From assembly GCA_900637675.1 (NCBI GenBank), contig LR134389.1:434001-498000 (forward strand): DNA of 64,000 nucleotides. Reading direction: 5' to 3'. The stretch is from Streptococcus equi subsp. equi (GTDB taxonomy: Bacteria; Bacillota; Bacilli; Lactobacillales; Streptococcaceae). Below, in pieces: positions 38,745 through 46,927 of the stretch (position 1 is the first letter of the stretch; every line of letters begins with the position of its first letter). The notes beneath the pieces were generated by a model. The model was not told the DNA's origin and did not search any database. It worked only from the letters and a program-made list of their open reading frames with translations. A program made the translations under genes and the position numbers.

Positions 38745-38801
38745 AAAAGCCCTATCATTTCTACTGTGTCCTTATCTACTACAGAAATGATAGAGCCCAT
38801 T
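38745..38801 (-). repeat. Dispersed ~50-bp palindromic repeat, copy A
   Basis: The unit runs from GCCCTATCATTTCT to AGAAATGATAGAGCCC and is a near-perfect inverted repeat with a short centre. Related copies lie at 51065-51114 and 56830-56882. It is flanked by TTTTTTGTACAT and an A-run. Confidence 0.8.
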
Positions 38802-38840
38802 AATCGTCTTGTTGGCACCTTATCCGGCCAGTCTTTGGCT

Positions 38841-40118
38841 TTAACGTGGCTTGATCACCTCTAGTCCACCCATATAAGGACGAAGCACTTCTGGAATCGT
38901 CACTGAGCCGTCCTCATTTTGGTAATTTTCTAGGATAGCAGCTACGGTACGTCCGACAGCAAGCCCAGAGCCATTTAGGGTGTGCAGTAGCTTAACCTTG
39001 CCATCTGCCTCATCGCGGTAGCGAATTTGTGCGCGGCGTGCTTGGAAATCTTCGGTATTTGAGCAGCTTGAGATTTCGCGATAGGTGTTTTGAGCAGGGA
39101 TCCAAACCTCTAAATCATAGGTTTTAGCGGCCGAAAAGCCCATATCCCCAGTACAAAGAGCCAAGACACGATAAGGGAGCTTTAGCTTTTGGAGAATATG
39201 CTCGGCATTGGCGGTCATTTTTTCCAGCTCTTCATAAGATGTTTCGGGCTTAGCAAACTTAACCATTTCGACCTTATGGAATTGGTGTAAGCGAATCAAG
39301 CCACGAGTGTCGCGGCCAGCAGAGCCAGCCTCAGAGCGAAATGATGGGCTCATTGCAGTAAAGTAGATTGGCAGCTCCTTACCATCTATGATGTCACCAC
39401 GATAGTAATTGGTTAATGGGACTTCAGCAGTTGGGATAAGAACAAAGTTTGTCCCATCTAGCTCAAAGGTATCCTCCTTGAATTTTGGATATTGACCAGT
39501 GCCAAACATAGAGTCATGATTAACCATATAAGGAGGAATGATTTCTTGATAGCCCTCTTTTAGGTGCTCATCAAGCATGAAGTTATAAAGGGCACGCTCC
39601 AGCCTTGCACCAAGATTTTTATAGAATAAGAAGCGAGCACCGGTAACCTTTGCGCCACGCTCCCAATCAAGGATATCTAAGGCTTCTCCAAGATCCCAAT
39701 GCGCCTTGATGTCAAAATCAAACTGACGTGGCTTTCCCCAGCGATGAATCTCTACATTGTCCTCTTCATCAGCTCCAATAGGAACTGAATCATGGGGAGT
39801 ATTTGGCAAAACAGTGATGATACCGGTAATTTCTTGGTCAATGTCAGCTAGCTTAGCATCAATTGCCTTGATGTTAGCAGCTAGCTGCTGCATGTCAGCA
39901 ATCTGTTGGCTGGCGTCTTCCTTTTGGCGTTTGGCTTGAGCGATAGCAGCAGAGGCGATATTACGCTGGGCTTTTAGCTCTTCTGTTTGAACAAGCAGGG
40001 TGCGCCGCTGTTCATCTAAGGCTTTTAGAGAGGTTAGGATAGCTTCTGACACACCACGTGTTTTGAGCTTAGCAGCAACAGTATCAAAATCAGTACGAAT
40101 ACGCTTAAGATCTAGCAT
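38841..40118 (-). CDS. serS: Seryl-tRNA synthetase
   Basis: SerRS charges tRNA(Ser) and tRNA(Sec). The 425-aa class II synthetase starts [22 protein letters not shown], with the long tRNA-binding coiled coil at ~30-100, motif 2 region [27 protein letters not shown] (~270) and motif 3 [18 protein letters not shown] near the C-terminus. RBS AAAGGAG lies before the ATG. It is expressed alone, behind a T-box leader. Confidence 0.97.
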   Translation of the reverse strand: MLDLKRIRTDFDTVAAKLKTRGVSEAILTSLKALDEQRRTLLVQTEELKAQRNIASAAIAQAKRQKEDASQQIADMQQLAANIKAIDAKLADIDQEITGIITVLPNTPHDSVPIGADEEDNVEIHRWGKPRQFDFDIKAHWDLGEALDILDWERGAKVTGARFLFYKNLGARLERALYNFMLDEHLKEGYQEIIPPYMVNHDSMFGTGQYPKFKEDTFELDGTNFVLIPTAEVPLTNYYRGDIIDGKELPIYFTAMSPSFRSEAGSAGRDTRGLIRLHQFHKVEMVKFAKPETSYEELEKMTANAEHILQKLKLPYRVLALCTGDMGFSAAKTYDLEVWIPAQNTYREISSCSNTEDFQARRAQIRYRDEADGKVKLLHTLNGSGLAVGRTVAAILENYQNEDGSVTIPEVLRPYMGGLEVIKPR

Positions 40119-40207
40119 AAATAAATCTCCTTTGAGCTGGTGATAAGATAGTCAGTTATAAAATAGCATGAGCAAAGCTAGCTGATCGCTTTTTTATTTC
40201 TGACGAG

Positions 40208-40400
40208 ATAAAAAAGCACAGCCTATGAATACACTGGAGCGCCTAAGCGCGGTTCCATCCAGCTTCACAATCTGTGCACTTAATTCATATTTAATTGGTA
40301 GACGGTAGAATTTCGTATGACTCCTCTATCTGTTTTCAGCAACCACAGACTCTCTGAAAGACAGAGCCAGACTACTTATCCGCTAGACCTATTATAACAA
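40208..40400 (-). ncRNA. T-box leader riboswitch upstream of serS
   Basis: On the minus strand the leader reads from a promoter (TTTACT at 40413-40418, 16 nt, TATAAT at 40391-40396) through stem I sequence to GGATGGAACCGCG, nearly the universal T-box GGTGGAACCGCG. Then GCACAG (40272-40277) pairs with CTGTGC (40216-40221) before a U-run at 40208-40215, forming the terminator that uncharged tRNA(Ser) would block. Serine specificity is inferred from the downstream gene. Confidence 0.9.
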
Positions 40401-40477
40401 AAAAGGAGAAAAAGTAAACTCCCAAATGAGTGTCAGCTACATCAAACGCGCGAACTAGTTATTTTGGAATTAGAGTA

Positions 40478-40585
40478 GACACTTTCAATGTTTTTCCTAT
40501 AGTAAAGTCTATAAAAAACAAGACATATCCTTGAAATACAGAAAGCTTTCTTTTCTTGCTAAAACTTTTTCATGTGTCTGTCACG
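40478..40585 (-). repeat. Dispersed non-coding repeat, copy 2 (inverted)
   Basis: The reverse complement shares GACAGA, CATGAAA, TTTTAGCAAGAAAA, GCTTTCTGTATTTCA and TTGAAAGTGTCTACT with 10770-10885. The rest of 40421-40690 shows no gene. Confidence 0.75.
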
Positions 40586-40687
40586 GAGCGTCAGTAATAC
40601 AAAAGGCTGATGACAAGTAGAGCTTAGGTCAGAGGCACAAAAAATCTCGTTGTCAGACAAAATCAAATCGTTAAATATTAAAAATTG

Positions 40688-40702
40688 TGGTAAACTAATA
40701 TT
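40688..40702 (+). promoter_or_regulatory. Extended -10 promoter giving a leaderless acyltransferase mRNA
   Basis: TGGTAAACT (40688-40696) is an extended -10 that ends six bases before ATG 40703. There is no RBS, so transcription would start at or near the A of the start codon. Confidence 0.55.
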
Positions 40703-41770
40703 ATGCGTAAAAATGTAATGACATTAGATAAGAACCGCCATTACGGTTTAGATTTATTGCGAATCATTTCCATGTTTATGATTGTGATCACACATGTTTT
40801 GGGAAAGGGCGGCTTGCGGTCAACTGTCGAAGGTGAGGCAGATTCTTATTTTATTGTTACCTGGATGATTCAGGTTCTTGTTTATGGGGCGGTCAATTGC
40901 TATGCGTTGATTAGTGGCTATGTGGGCATTAAGTCGCCCTATAAATATTCCAAAATCGTTAATATTTGGGTACAAGTCTTCTTTTATAGCTTTCTGATGA
41001 CCCTTTTGTTTGCTCTATTTGGCTTTCCAGTTAGCTTAGAGAATTGGCGTCAGGCCCTCTTTCCCATAGTGAGTGGCAATTATTGGTATATCACCGCCTA
41101 CTTTGGGTTACTGATTTTTATGCCTATGATCAATGGTGGCCTCAATACCTTATCCAATAAGCAGCTAGGCCGATTGGTACTGCTGGTTTTTGCTATTTTT
41201 TCGTTGATCCCAGCTCTGATGAACCAGCAGGTCGATGAATTTTCCTTAAGCAAGGGCTTTGAAATGACTTGGCTGATTATTCTCTACATTATCGGAGCCT
41301 ATCTAAGGAGGATAGAGCTAAGTAGGTTTAGTCATAAGCTTCTTATTGCGGTTTATATGGGATCTTTGGTAGTTACCTATATCATGAAATTTATGGTGGG
41401 AAATATTTGGTACTGGTATGTATCACCTAGCCTGACCTTGGGAGCTATTGCCTTATTTATTCTTTTTGCTAAGCTGAAGCTGACATCAGAAACACTGCTG
41501 CTACGCTTTATTGTGATCGTGTCTCCAACGACTCTAGGTATTTATCTGGTGCACTTACACCCCTTGCTGGTCAAATTTATTATTCGCGATTTTGCAGAGC
41601 CCTTTGTCAATGCTCCTATCCTTTTATACCCACTACTGATATTTGGCGTCGGCATTGTGATTTATTTTTTGTCCTTTCTGGTTGAACAGGCAAGGCTGAT
41701 GCTTTTTAAAAAACTAGGCTTTCAAAATTTGTTGAAATGGGTGGACAAGAAAATCCCCTTTGCAGATTGA
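40703..41770 (+). CDS. Membrane acyltransferase (acyltransferase-3 family)
   Basis: The 355-aa protein has about ten hydrophobic helices. It starts with a basic N-terminus, then HYGLDLLRIISMFMIVITHVLGKGGL, where the D-L-R and H in the first helix match the acyltransferase-3 active site. Such proteins O-acetylate surface polysaccharide or other cell-envelope sugars. The acceptor is not visible. It is transcribed from an extended -10 immediately at its start codon, apparently without a leader. An alternative ATG at 40718 also lacks an RBS. Confidence 0.88.
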   Translation: MRKNVMTLDKNRHYGLDLLRIISMFMIVITHVLGKGGLRSTVEGEADSYFIVTWMIQVLVYGAVNCYALISGYVGIKSPYKYSKIVNIWVQVFFYSFLMTLLFALFGFPVSLENWRQALFPIVSGNYWYITAYFGLLIFMPMINGGLNTLSNKQLGRLVLLVFAIFSLIPALMNQQVDEFSLSKGFEMTWLIILYIIGAYLRRIELSRFSHKLLIAVYMGSLVVTYIMKFMVGNIWYWYVSPSLTLGAIALFILFAKLKLTSETLLLRFIVIVSPTTLGIYLVHLHPLLVKFIIRDFAEPFVNAPILLYPLLIFGVGIVIYFLSFLVEQARLMLFKKLGFQNLLKWVDKKIPFAD

Positions 41771-42060
41771 TGAGGAATAAGGTTAGATTTAGATTGTAGA
41801 AAGGATTCACTTAAGCTTGTTTTTCAAGCTTTTTCTTTTAATCAAAAAACAAAAGAATTCTGAAAAATACTGTAATATCAGCATTTTCCAGAGTTTTCAT
41901 TATATGATAGTCAATTTCTAAATTTTCAATTTTTCTATCGCTGATAGGGTTTGTCTACATTCTGTAAGCTTGTTTTTCAAGCTTTTTTGTTAGCAACGAA
42001 AAAAACTCTTAGACATATTGCTATGGTGCTATGTCTAAGAGTATTATCATGCTGGTCTAT
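41771..42060 (+). other. Intergenic region with twin terminators and a man-operon terminator
   Basis: AAGCTTG-TTTTT-CAAGCTT with a T-run occurs twice on the plus strand (about 41813-41838 and 41967-41990) and would stop the acyltransferase transcript. A longer hairpin at 42006-42041 (CTCTTAGACATA/TATGTCTAAGAG) has its T-run on the minus strand and would end the man operon. No gene is seen. Confidence 0.7.
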
Positions 42061-42089
42061 GACCGTAATATTGAATTAAGGCAGGCCCA

Positions 42090-42473
42090 TCAATGAGATT
42101 TCTTATCCTTTTTTTGATGATGAAATAGCTTTGCTATTATGGTCTGGACCAAGGTTGGTAGCTTGATGACCTTGTCATTGCCAATTGTTTCTCTAGCAAC
42201 CTTCAAGATTTTTCCTGAATCCTTTGAAGCAAAGAGAAATTTGCCTTGATCGGTAAAGATTTCAAAGTGACGACTGACCTTTTTGCCAGAAACATTGGCA
42301 CCGATTTGGTTAATGGCCGTCCAGGGAATTTGAATGAAGTCCTCAACGTTTTTATCATTGTAAAATTCCAAAGCCTTATCTCCAAGTAAGATTTTCCCAA
42401 CCTTTCCTCCGATTCCAAGATAGGAGACGGCTGTTGTCTGAAGGATCACCCTTTGATTTAAAGATTGTGCCAT
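42090..42473 (-). CDS. manO: DUF956 protein ManO, mannose-PTS-linked regulator
   Basis: This 127-aa protein starts MAQSLNQRVILQTTAVSYLGIGGKVGKILLGDKALEFYND. It is a DUF956 member, found only beside mannose-family PTS operons in lactic acid bacteria and often called ManO. Its biochemical role is not settled. It follows manN after a terminator-like hairpin (42567-42606), so it would be made by partial read-through. C-terminal KLFHHQKKDKKSH is strongly basic. Confidence 0.88.
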   Translation of the reverse strand: MAQSLNQRVILQTTAVSYLGIGGKVGKILLGDKALEFYNDKNVEDFIQIPWTAINQIGANVSGKKVSRHFEIFTDQGKFLFASKDSGKILKVARETIGNDKVIKLPTLVQTIIAKLFHHQKKDKKSH

Positions 42474-42566
42474 AATAAGTCCTTTAGTGTTTTTGTCTAT
42501 TATAACATAAAAATATAGCTTGTAGCAGGCTGAATACTGGCCTTTGCTAAGGCTCTAGACAGCCAA

Positions 42567-42606
42567 AAATTAAGGAACTGGGAAGCCCCCAATTCCTTAA
42601 TTTTTA
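42567..42606 (-). terminator. Attenuator-like hairpin between manN and manO
   Basis: On the minus strand TTAAGGAA and TTCCTTAA pair across an inner GGG/CCC stem and end in TTTTTG. Confidence 0.75.
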
Positions 42607-43518
42607 TTACATGATGTGAAGAAGGTGTGCGATGATACCAAATGCAAACAAGGCAATGATGATTGCGATTGGTGATACTTTTTTCTTCAATAACCACATG
42701 CAAAGGAAGGTAAGTAGTAATCCAGCAAGTCCTGGGATCAATGAGTCTAATTGCCCTTGAAGGGTTTGTGATTGAACTTTATCAAGGCTCATGCCACCCA
42801 TAGCTTGTCCAAGAATACTTTTTAGCTCAGCACCTTTAACGGCTCCCTCAGGGAAGACAACATAGGCACCTTCAGAAAGCTGCTTGCCTGGAAGGTTGAT
42901 GGTAAAGTTGATAGATACCCAGCGTTGTACAAGGACAGCAAGGATAAACATACCAAGGATAGAAGCTCCCTTAGTGATGTCTTGTAGGATACCACCTGAC
43001 ATGTCTTTGGTGATTTCAGATCCAGCCTTGTAGCCAAATTCTTGAGTGTACCACAAGAAGGCCATACGGATAATGTTCCAGCCAAAGAAGAAAAGGAGTG
43101 GACCGACAAGGTTACCAGTTTGTGCAAGAGAAGCACCAAGAGCACCAAGGATAGGACGCACTGTAAACCAGAAGACAGGATCACCGATACCTGCAAGAGG
43201 TCCCATCATACCGATCTTAACCCCTTGGATAGCAGCGTTGTCAATAGCAGTACCGTTGGCACGTTCTTCTTCAAGGGCAAGCGTTACCCCGATGATAGGA
43301 GCAGCCACATATGGGTGAGTGTTAAAGAATTCCATATGACGCTCAAGTGCAGCAGCACGATCTTCTTTAGTTGTGTAAAGCTTTTTAAGTGCTGGGATAA
43401 GTGCATAAGCCCAACCCATGTTTTGCATACGCTCATAGTTCCAAGACCCTTGAAGGAATTGTGAACGCCACCAAACACGTTTACGGTCAGCTTTTGTTAA
43501 TTTAATTTGTTCAGTCAT
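42607..43518 (-). CDS. manN: Mannose PTS EIID component
   Basis: ManN (303 aa) is one of the two membrane subunits that carry glucose, mannose and related sugars through the membrane. It starts MTEQIKLTKADRKRVWWRSQFLQGSWNYERMQNMGWAYALIPALKKLY, the EIID signature, followed by several C-terminal hydrophobic helices. RBS AAAGGGG before the ATG. Also the known receptor for class IIa bacteriocins together with ManM. Confidence 0.97.
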   Translation of the reverse strand: MTEQIKLTKADRKRVWWRSQFLQGSWNYERMQNMGWAYALIPALKKLYTTKEDRAAALERHMEFFNTHPYVAAPIIGVTLALEEERANGTAIDNAAIQGVKIGMMGPLAGIGDPVFWFTVRPILGALGASLAQTGNLVGPLLFFFGWNIIRMAFLWYTQEFGYKAGSEITKDMSGGILQDITKGASILGMFILAVLVQRWVSINFTINLPGKQLSEGAYVVFPEGAVKGAELKSILGQAMGGMSLDKVQSQTLQGQLDSLIPGLAGLLLTFLCMWLLKKKVSPIAIIIALFAFGIIAHLLHIM

Positions 43519-43533
43519 TAATCTTACCCCTTT

Positions 43534-44343
43534 CTAGTAGTCTTCTAGGATATCGCCGATTGGGTCAGCAGAGCCTGCTCGACCTCCACCGTTACCACCT
43601 TGTTTTGAAAGGTTAAGGTAGATAAAGGCAATAGCCACACCGATAACACCCATAGCGATAAGTGTTAATTGGGTCACAGCTGCAAGGGCAAAACCAAGTG
43701 CGAAGAATGGCCATACCTCACGTGTAGCCATCATGTTGATAACAAGAGCGTAACCTACGGCAACAACCATAGCACCACCGATTTGCATACCTTCATTCAA
43801 CCAAGCTGGCATAGCCTTCAAGACACTTTGAACGGCCTCAGTTGGCACAGCAACAAGAAGTGCAGCTGGTACAGCAATACGCAAGCCTTGAAGAAGAAGT
43901 GCAGCAAAGTGGAAGCGCTCGATAGCAGAGAAGTTACCCTCTAAAGCAGCCTTGTCCCCAGCGTGAACAAGTACAGTTGAAATGGTACGAACAATCATAG
44001 TAAGGAAAAGACCTGCAACCGCAAGAGGAATAGCTGTTGAGTATGCAAAGGTAATCCCTTTTTGAGTAAAGTCGCCACCCTTAACCATGATAATAGCCGC
44101 TGCAACAGATGCAAGAGCAGCGTCAGGAGCTACAGCAGCACCAATGTTTGCCCAACCAAGTGCAAGCATTTGAAGAGTACCACCAAGCATAACACCTGCT
44201 TCAAGGTGACCAGTCACAAGTCCGATTAAGGTACACGCAACAAGTGGTTGGTGCATTTGAAATTGGTCCAAGATACCTTCAAGACCGGCAAAGAAGGCAA
44301 CGATAACGACCAAGATTGCAGAAATTAATGAAATATCTGACAT
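43534..44343 (-). CDS. manM: Mannose PTS EIIC component
   Basis: ManM is the EIIC permease (269 aa) with about seven or eight hydrophobic segments; it starts MSDISLISAILVVIVAFFAGLEGILDQFQMHQPLVACTLIGLVTGHLE. I chose ATG 44343 because AAAGGAT lies 8 nt upstream. The frame from 44370 would add nine residues before that RBS. It is separated from manL by a 170-nt gap that contains a hairpin at 44472-44492. Confidence 0.96.
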   Translation of the reverse strand: MSDISLISAILVVIVAFFAGLEGILDQFQMHQPLVACTLIGLVTGHLEAGVMLGGTLQMLALGWANIGAAVAPDAALASVAAAIIMVKGGDFTQKGITFAYSTAIPLAVAGLFLTMIVRTISTVLVHAGDKAALEGNFSAIERFHFAALLLQGLRIAVPAALLVAVPTEAVQSVLKAMPAWLNEGMQIGGAMVVAVGYALVINMMATREVWPFFALGFALAAVTQLTLIAMGVIGVAIAFIYLNLSKQGGNGGGRAGSADPIGDILEDY

Positions 44344-44471
44344 TTTGTTATCCTTTCGTATATGAGTCAATTGTCAATGGACAATATAAAGCGTTATTAA
44401 GTGATGATGATTTGTCTAGAAGCAATCATCAGGCTTATCATATCATCGCAGCATTGTAGATGAGGCAGACA

Positions 44472-44492
44472 GCTTGTTGCGTTAAACAAGCC
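44472..44492 (-). promoter_or_regulatory. Hairpin in the manL-manM spacer
   Basis: GCTTGTTTAACGCAACAAGC folds on the minus strand; no T-run follows. It may protect or separate mRNA segments. Confidence 0.5.
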
Positions 44493-44513
44493 TACCTCTT
44501 ATTTCTAAATTGC

Positions 44514-45506
44514 TTATTGCACATTTGCTTTTTGGATAAGCTCAAATAGGTTTTTCTTAGAATCATTTGGCACCTTACGAACGTCAAATGAAACACCTAG
44601 ATCACGTAATTTTTCAAAGGCAGCAACGTCATCCTTGTCCATAGACAATACGTTGTTAACCATTGTTTTACCTGTTGAATGCGCTATTGATCCAACGTTC
44701 AGCTCTTTGATCTCAACGCCGCCTTCAATCGCACGAAGGGCGTCCTGAACAGTTTCAAACAGGATAAGAGCGTGAGTGTTGCCAAAGCGTGGGTCCTTAG
44801 AAGCCTCAATCAATTTATTGATCGGAACAACATTAGCCTTAACCCCACCAGGAGCCGCCTGCTTGATCAATTGCTTACGAAGCTCGTCCTTAGCCACAGA
44901 ATCTGACGCTACAATAATACGATCAGCCTTAGAAGCTGGTGTCCATGCAGTTGCTACCTGACCATGAAGAAGACGAGTGTCAATACGAGCAAGGTTGATT
45001 TTTAGCTTACCATCTCCAATGACAGTTCCCTTAGGAATAGCTCCTTGAAGCGCTTGACCACCACCATTAGCTGTAGAAGCCTCCTCAACTGGATTGAGCT
45101 CTTCAGGAAGGGCTTTAATACCGTCCTTAGATTCTTTAATGATGTTTGCGGCTACTTGTTCAACACCTGCATTGGCGTCCATCAAACGCTCAGTATAGGC
45201 TTGAATAAGCATTGGCAAATTTAGACCAGTGATGATAGCCATTTTGCGATCAGGATTTTCTCCTGCCACACGACTAGCCTGATTAAATGGAGAACCACTC
45301 CAAAGGTCAGCTAGTACAAGGATTTCATCATCAGCATCAAATTGTGCGATAGCATTGTTGAAGTGTCCATACAAGTCATCTGGTCCTTCATTTGGCATGA
45401 AAGTCACAACTTGAACTTTCTCTTGTTCACCAAAAATCATAGAACCAGATTGATGAATACCTTCAGCAAATTTACCATGGCTGGCAATAATAATACCGAT
45501 ACCCAT
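44514..45506 (-). CDS. manL: Mannose PTS EIIAB fusion component
   Basis: ManL (330 aa) relays phosphate from HPr to sugar. The EIIA domain (1-~130) has the phospho-His H10 in [12 protein letters not shown]. The EIIB domain (~165-330) has H181 in [16 protein letters not shown] Glu/Ala/Gly-rich linker joins them. It is the first gene of manLMN(O) with RBS AAGGAGGAAG. A cre-like site in its promoter suggests CcpA control. Confidence 0.97.
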   Translation of the reverse strand: MGIGIIIASHGKFAEGIHQSGSMIFGEQEKVQVVTFMPNEGPDDLYGHFNNAIAQFDADDEILVLADLWSGSPFNQASRVAGENPDRKMAIITGLNLPMLIQAYTERLMDANAGVEQVAANIIKESKDGIKALPEELNPVEEASTANGGGQALQGAIPKGTVIGDGKLKINLARIDTRLLHGQVATAWTPASKADRIIVASDSVAKDELRKQLIKQAAPGGVKANVVPINKLIEASKDPRFGNTHALILFETVQDALRAIEGGVEIKELNVGSIAHSTGKTMVNNVLSMDKDDVAAFEKLRDLGVSFDVRKVPNDSKKNLFELIQKANVQ

Positions 45507-45619
45507 TCTTGTTCTTCCTCCTTATTAAAATATTTTTCGTTGAAATGAAGAAGAATAATCTCCTTCCAAATAGCATTTGGCAATTCTTTTTCACTTGAAC
45601 GAAATTCAAGAACGTCTCT

Positions 45620-45648
45620 ATTTTAAAACGTTTTCACTTAAAAATCAA
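45620..45648 (-). promoter_or_regulatory. manLMN promoter with cre site in the spacer
   Basis: On the minus strand TTGATT (45643-45648), a 17-nt spacer and TAAAAT (45620-45625) form the promoter. The cre-like sequence AGTGAAAACGTTTTAA occupies the spacer and -10. The rest of 45507-45857 has two small hairpins (near 45567-45578 and 45594-45610) but no gene. Confidence 0.78.
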
Positions 45649-45857
45649 GCCCTTTCGGAAAAATCTTACGAAATATGAAAAAATTTTCATAATGCGCTGC
45701 CGAATAAGTAGAATATTGATAATAAAGGGATTTTTATGCCGCATAAAAAAGAAAATATGCTGAAAAATAACGAAAATATTAGAAATTCTTTCATCAATTG
45801 ACGGAAACGGCATTAAGAAAACCATCGTTTTCTGAAAAACAATGGTTTCGTTTGCTT

Positions 45858-46669
45858 TCACAAGAAAAGCTCTTCTAGTTTTCTGGCGACCCCGTCCTCT
45901 TCGTTAGAGTAAGCTAGCTGCTGGTCGGCAAAGGGCAGCAGCACAGGGCTGGCATTTTTCATGGCATAGCCGGTTCCGGCAAAGGCCAGCATTTCTGTGT
46001 CGTTATGCTCATCACCAAAGGCGATTAAATCCTTAGGCTCCTTGTTGTAAATGCTAAGCAGGTATTTTAAGGTATAGGCCTTATTAATGTTTTTGGGGGA
46101 CATCTCAAGGATATTTAAGGGACCACCCCAAGAGTCCACCTCAATTTCGTCCTTGAAGAAGGCGCGCATGGCCTTGGCTAGGGCATACTTATCCTCATGA
46201 TGCGTTTGCATGAGAAGAGCATTTGGATCCTGCGTGATTTTGTCGATCTGTAAAGCCATATCTGGTGTGATGGCCTCAAACCAAAAAGGTTGGGGTCAAT
46301 GCTCTCAGGCCTATTCATGGTAATGTAGAAGGCTTTTCGGTACTCACTAGCAATAAAGTCCATCTGGAAGTCCTCCTGCACTGCTAGGAGTTTGAGAAGG
46401 TATGCCTTATCAAGAGTCACATTATGCTCGTATTTCCATCTTTGCTCAGGTAGGTGGGTCAAAGAGCCATTAAAGCTAATCATAGGTGTCTTTAGCTCTA
46501 GCTGAAGGTAGTAGTCAATAGCCATACGATAAGGACGTCCTGTCGAGATGATGACCTCATGTCCCTTAGCTTGGACGGCCTTAATGGTTTTTTGAGTATA
46601 GGTAGAGATGGTATTGTCGTGATGCAATAAAGTCCCGTCTAAATCAATAGCAATTAGTTTTTTAGTCAT
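45858..46669 (-). pseudogene. Cof-type HAD-IIB phosphatase, single-base frameshift
   Basis: The N-terminal frame (46669 down to ~46280) has the DxD motif in LIAIDLDGTLLHHD and STGRPYRM. The C-terminal frame (~46280 to 45858) has FGDEHNDTEML, the metal-binding motif IV. They join if one base is added to the A-run at 46278-46280 (plus strand), restoring NLFGFEAITPDMALQ. The corrected protein is 270 aa, the usual Cof length. It is probably a sugar-phosphate or nucleotide phosphatase. RBS upstream is weak. Likely a sequencing error. Confidence 0.85.
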
Positions 46670-46754
46670 ACACTAGATTATAACAAATTTTAGGATCAGT
46701 GGAAGAGAAAATTGCTGCTTGGACGGTTAATAGAAAAAAAGGCTGTTAAATTTT

Positions 46755-46893
46755 GAACGATCATGGCAAATAAACGAAAAAAGCTATTGAAAATAGAACG
46801 ATAAAATGTTACGATGAATATATCGTTCGTAAAAACGATAATAATCATTTGGTTTTAAGAGAAAAAGCTTATCTGATGAGATAAGGGCTTTTT
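46755..46893 (+). promoter_or_regulatory. Permease promoter region with repeated GAACGAT and attenuator
   Basis: TTGAAA (46787-46792), 17 nt and TACGAT (46810-46815) make a promoter. GAACGAT occurs at 46755-46761 and 46796-46802, its complement ATCGTTC at 46822-46828, and AACGAT at 46834-46839. A terminator hairpin, AGCTTATC...GATAAGGGCT with a T-run, follows at about 46867-46896. The region shows no purine-riboswitch core. Some regulator or RNA switch is likely. Confidence 0.6.
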
Positions 46894-46927
46894 TGATTTT
46901 GCCTATCAATAAGGAGACTCCATTCAA

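Noticed and set aside
46820..46900. Purine riboswitch before the permease gene
   Set aside because: The conserved P2/P3 loop bases and the core of the purine aptamer are absent, so I call only an attenuator-like leader.
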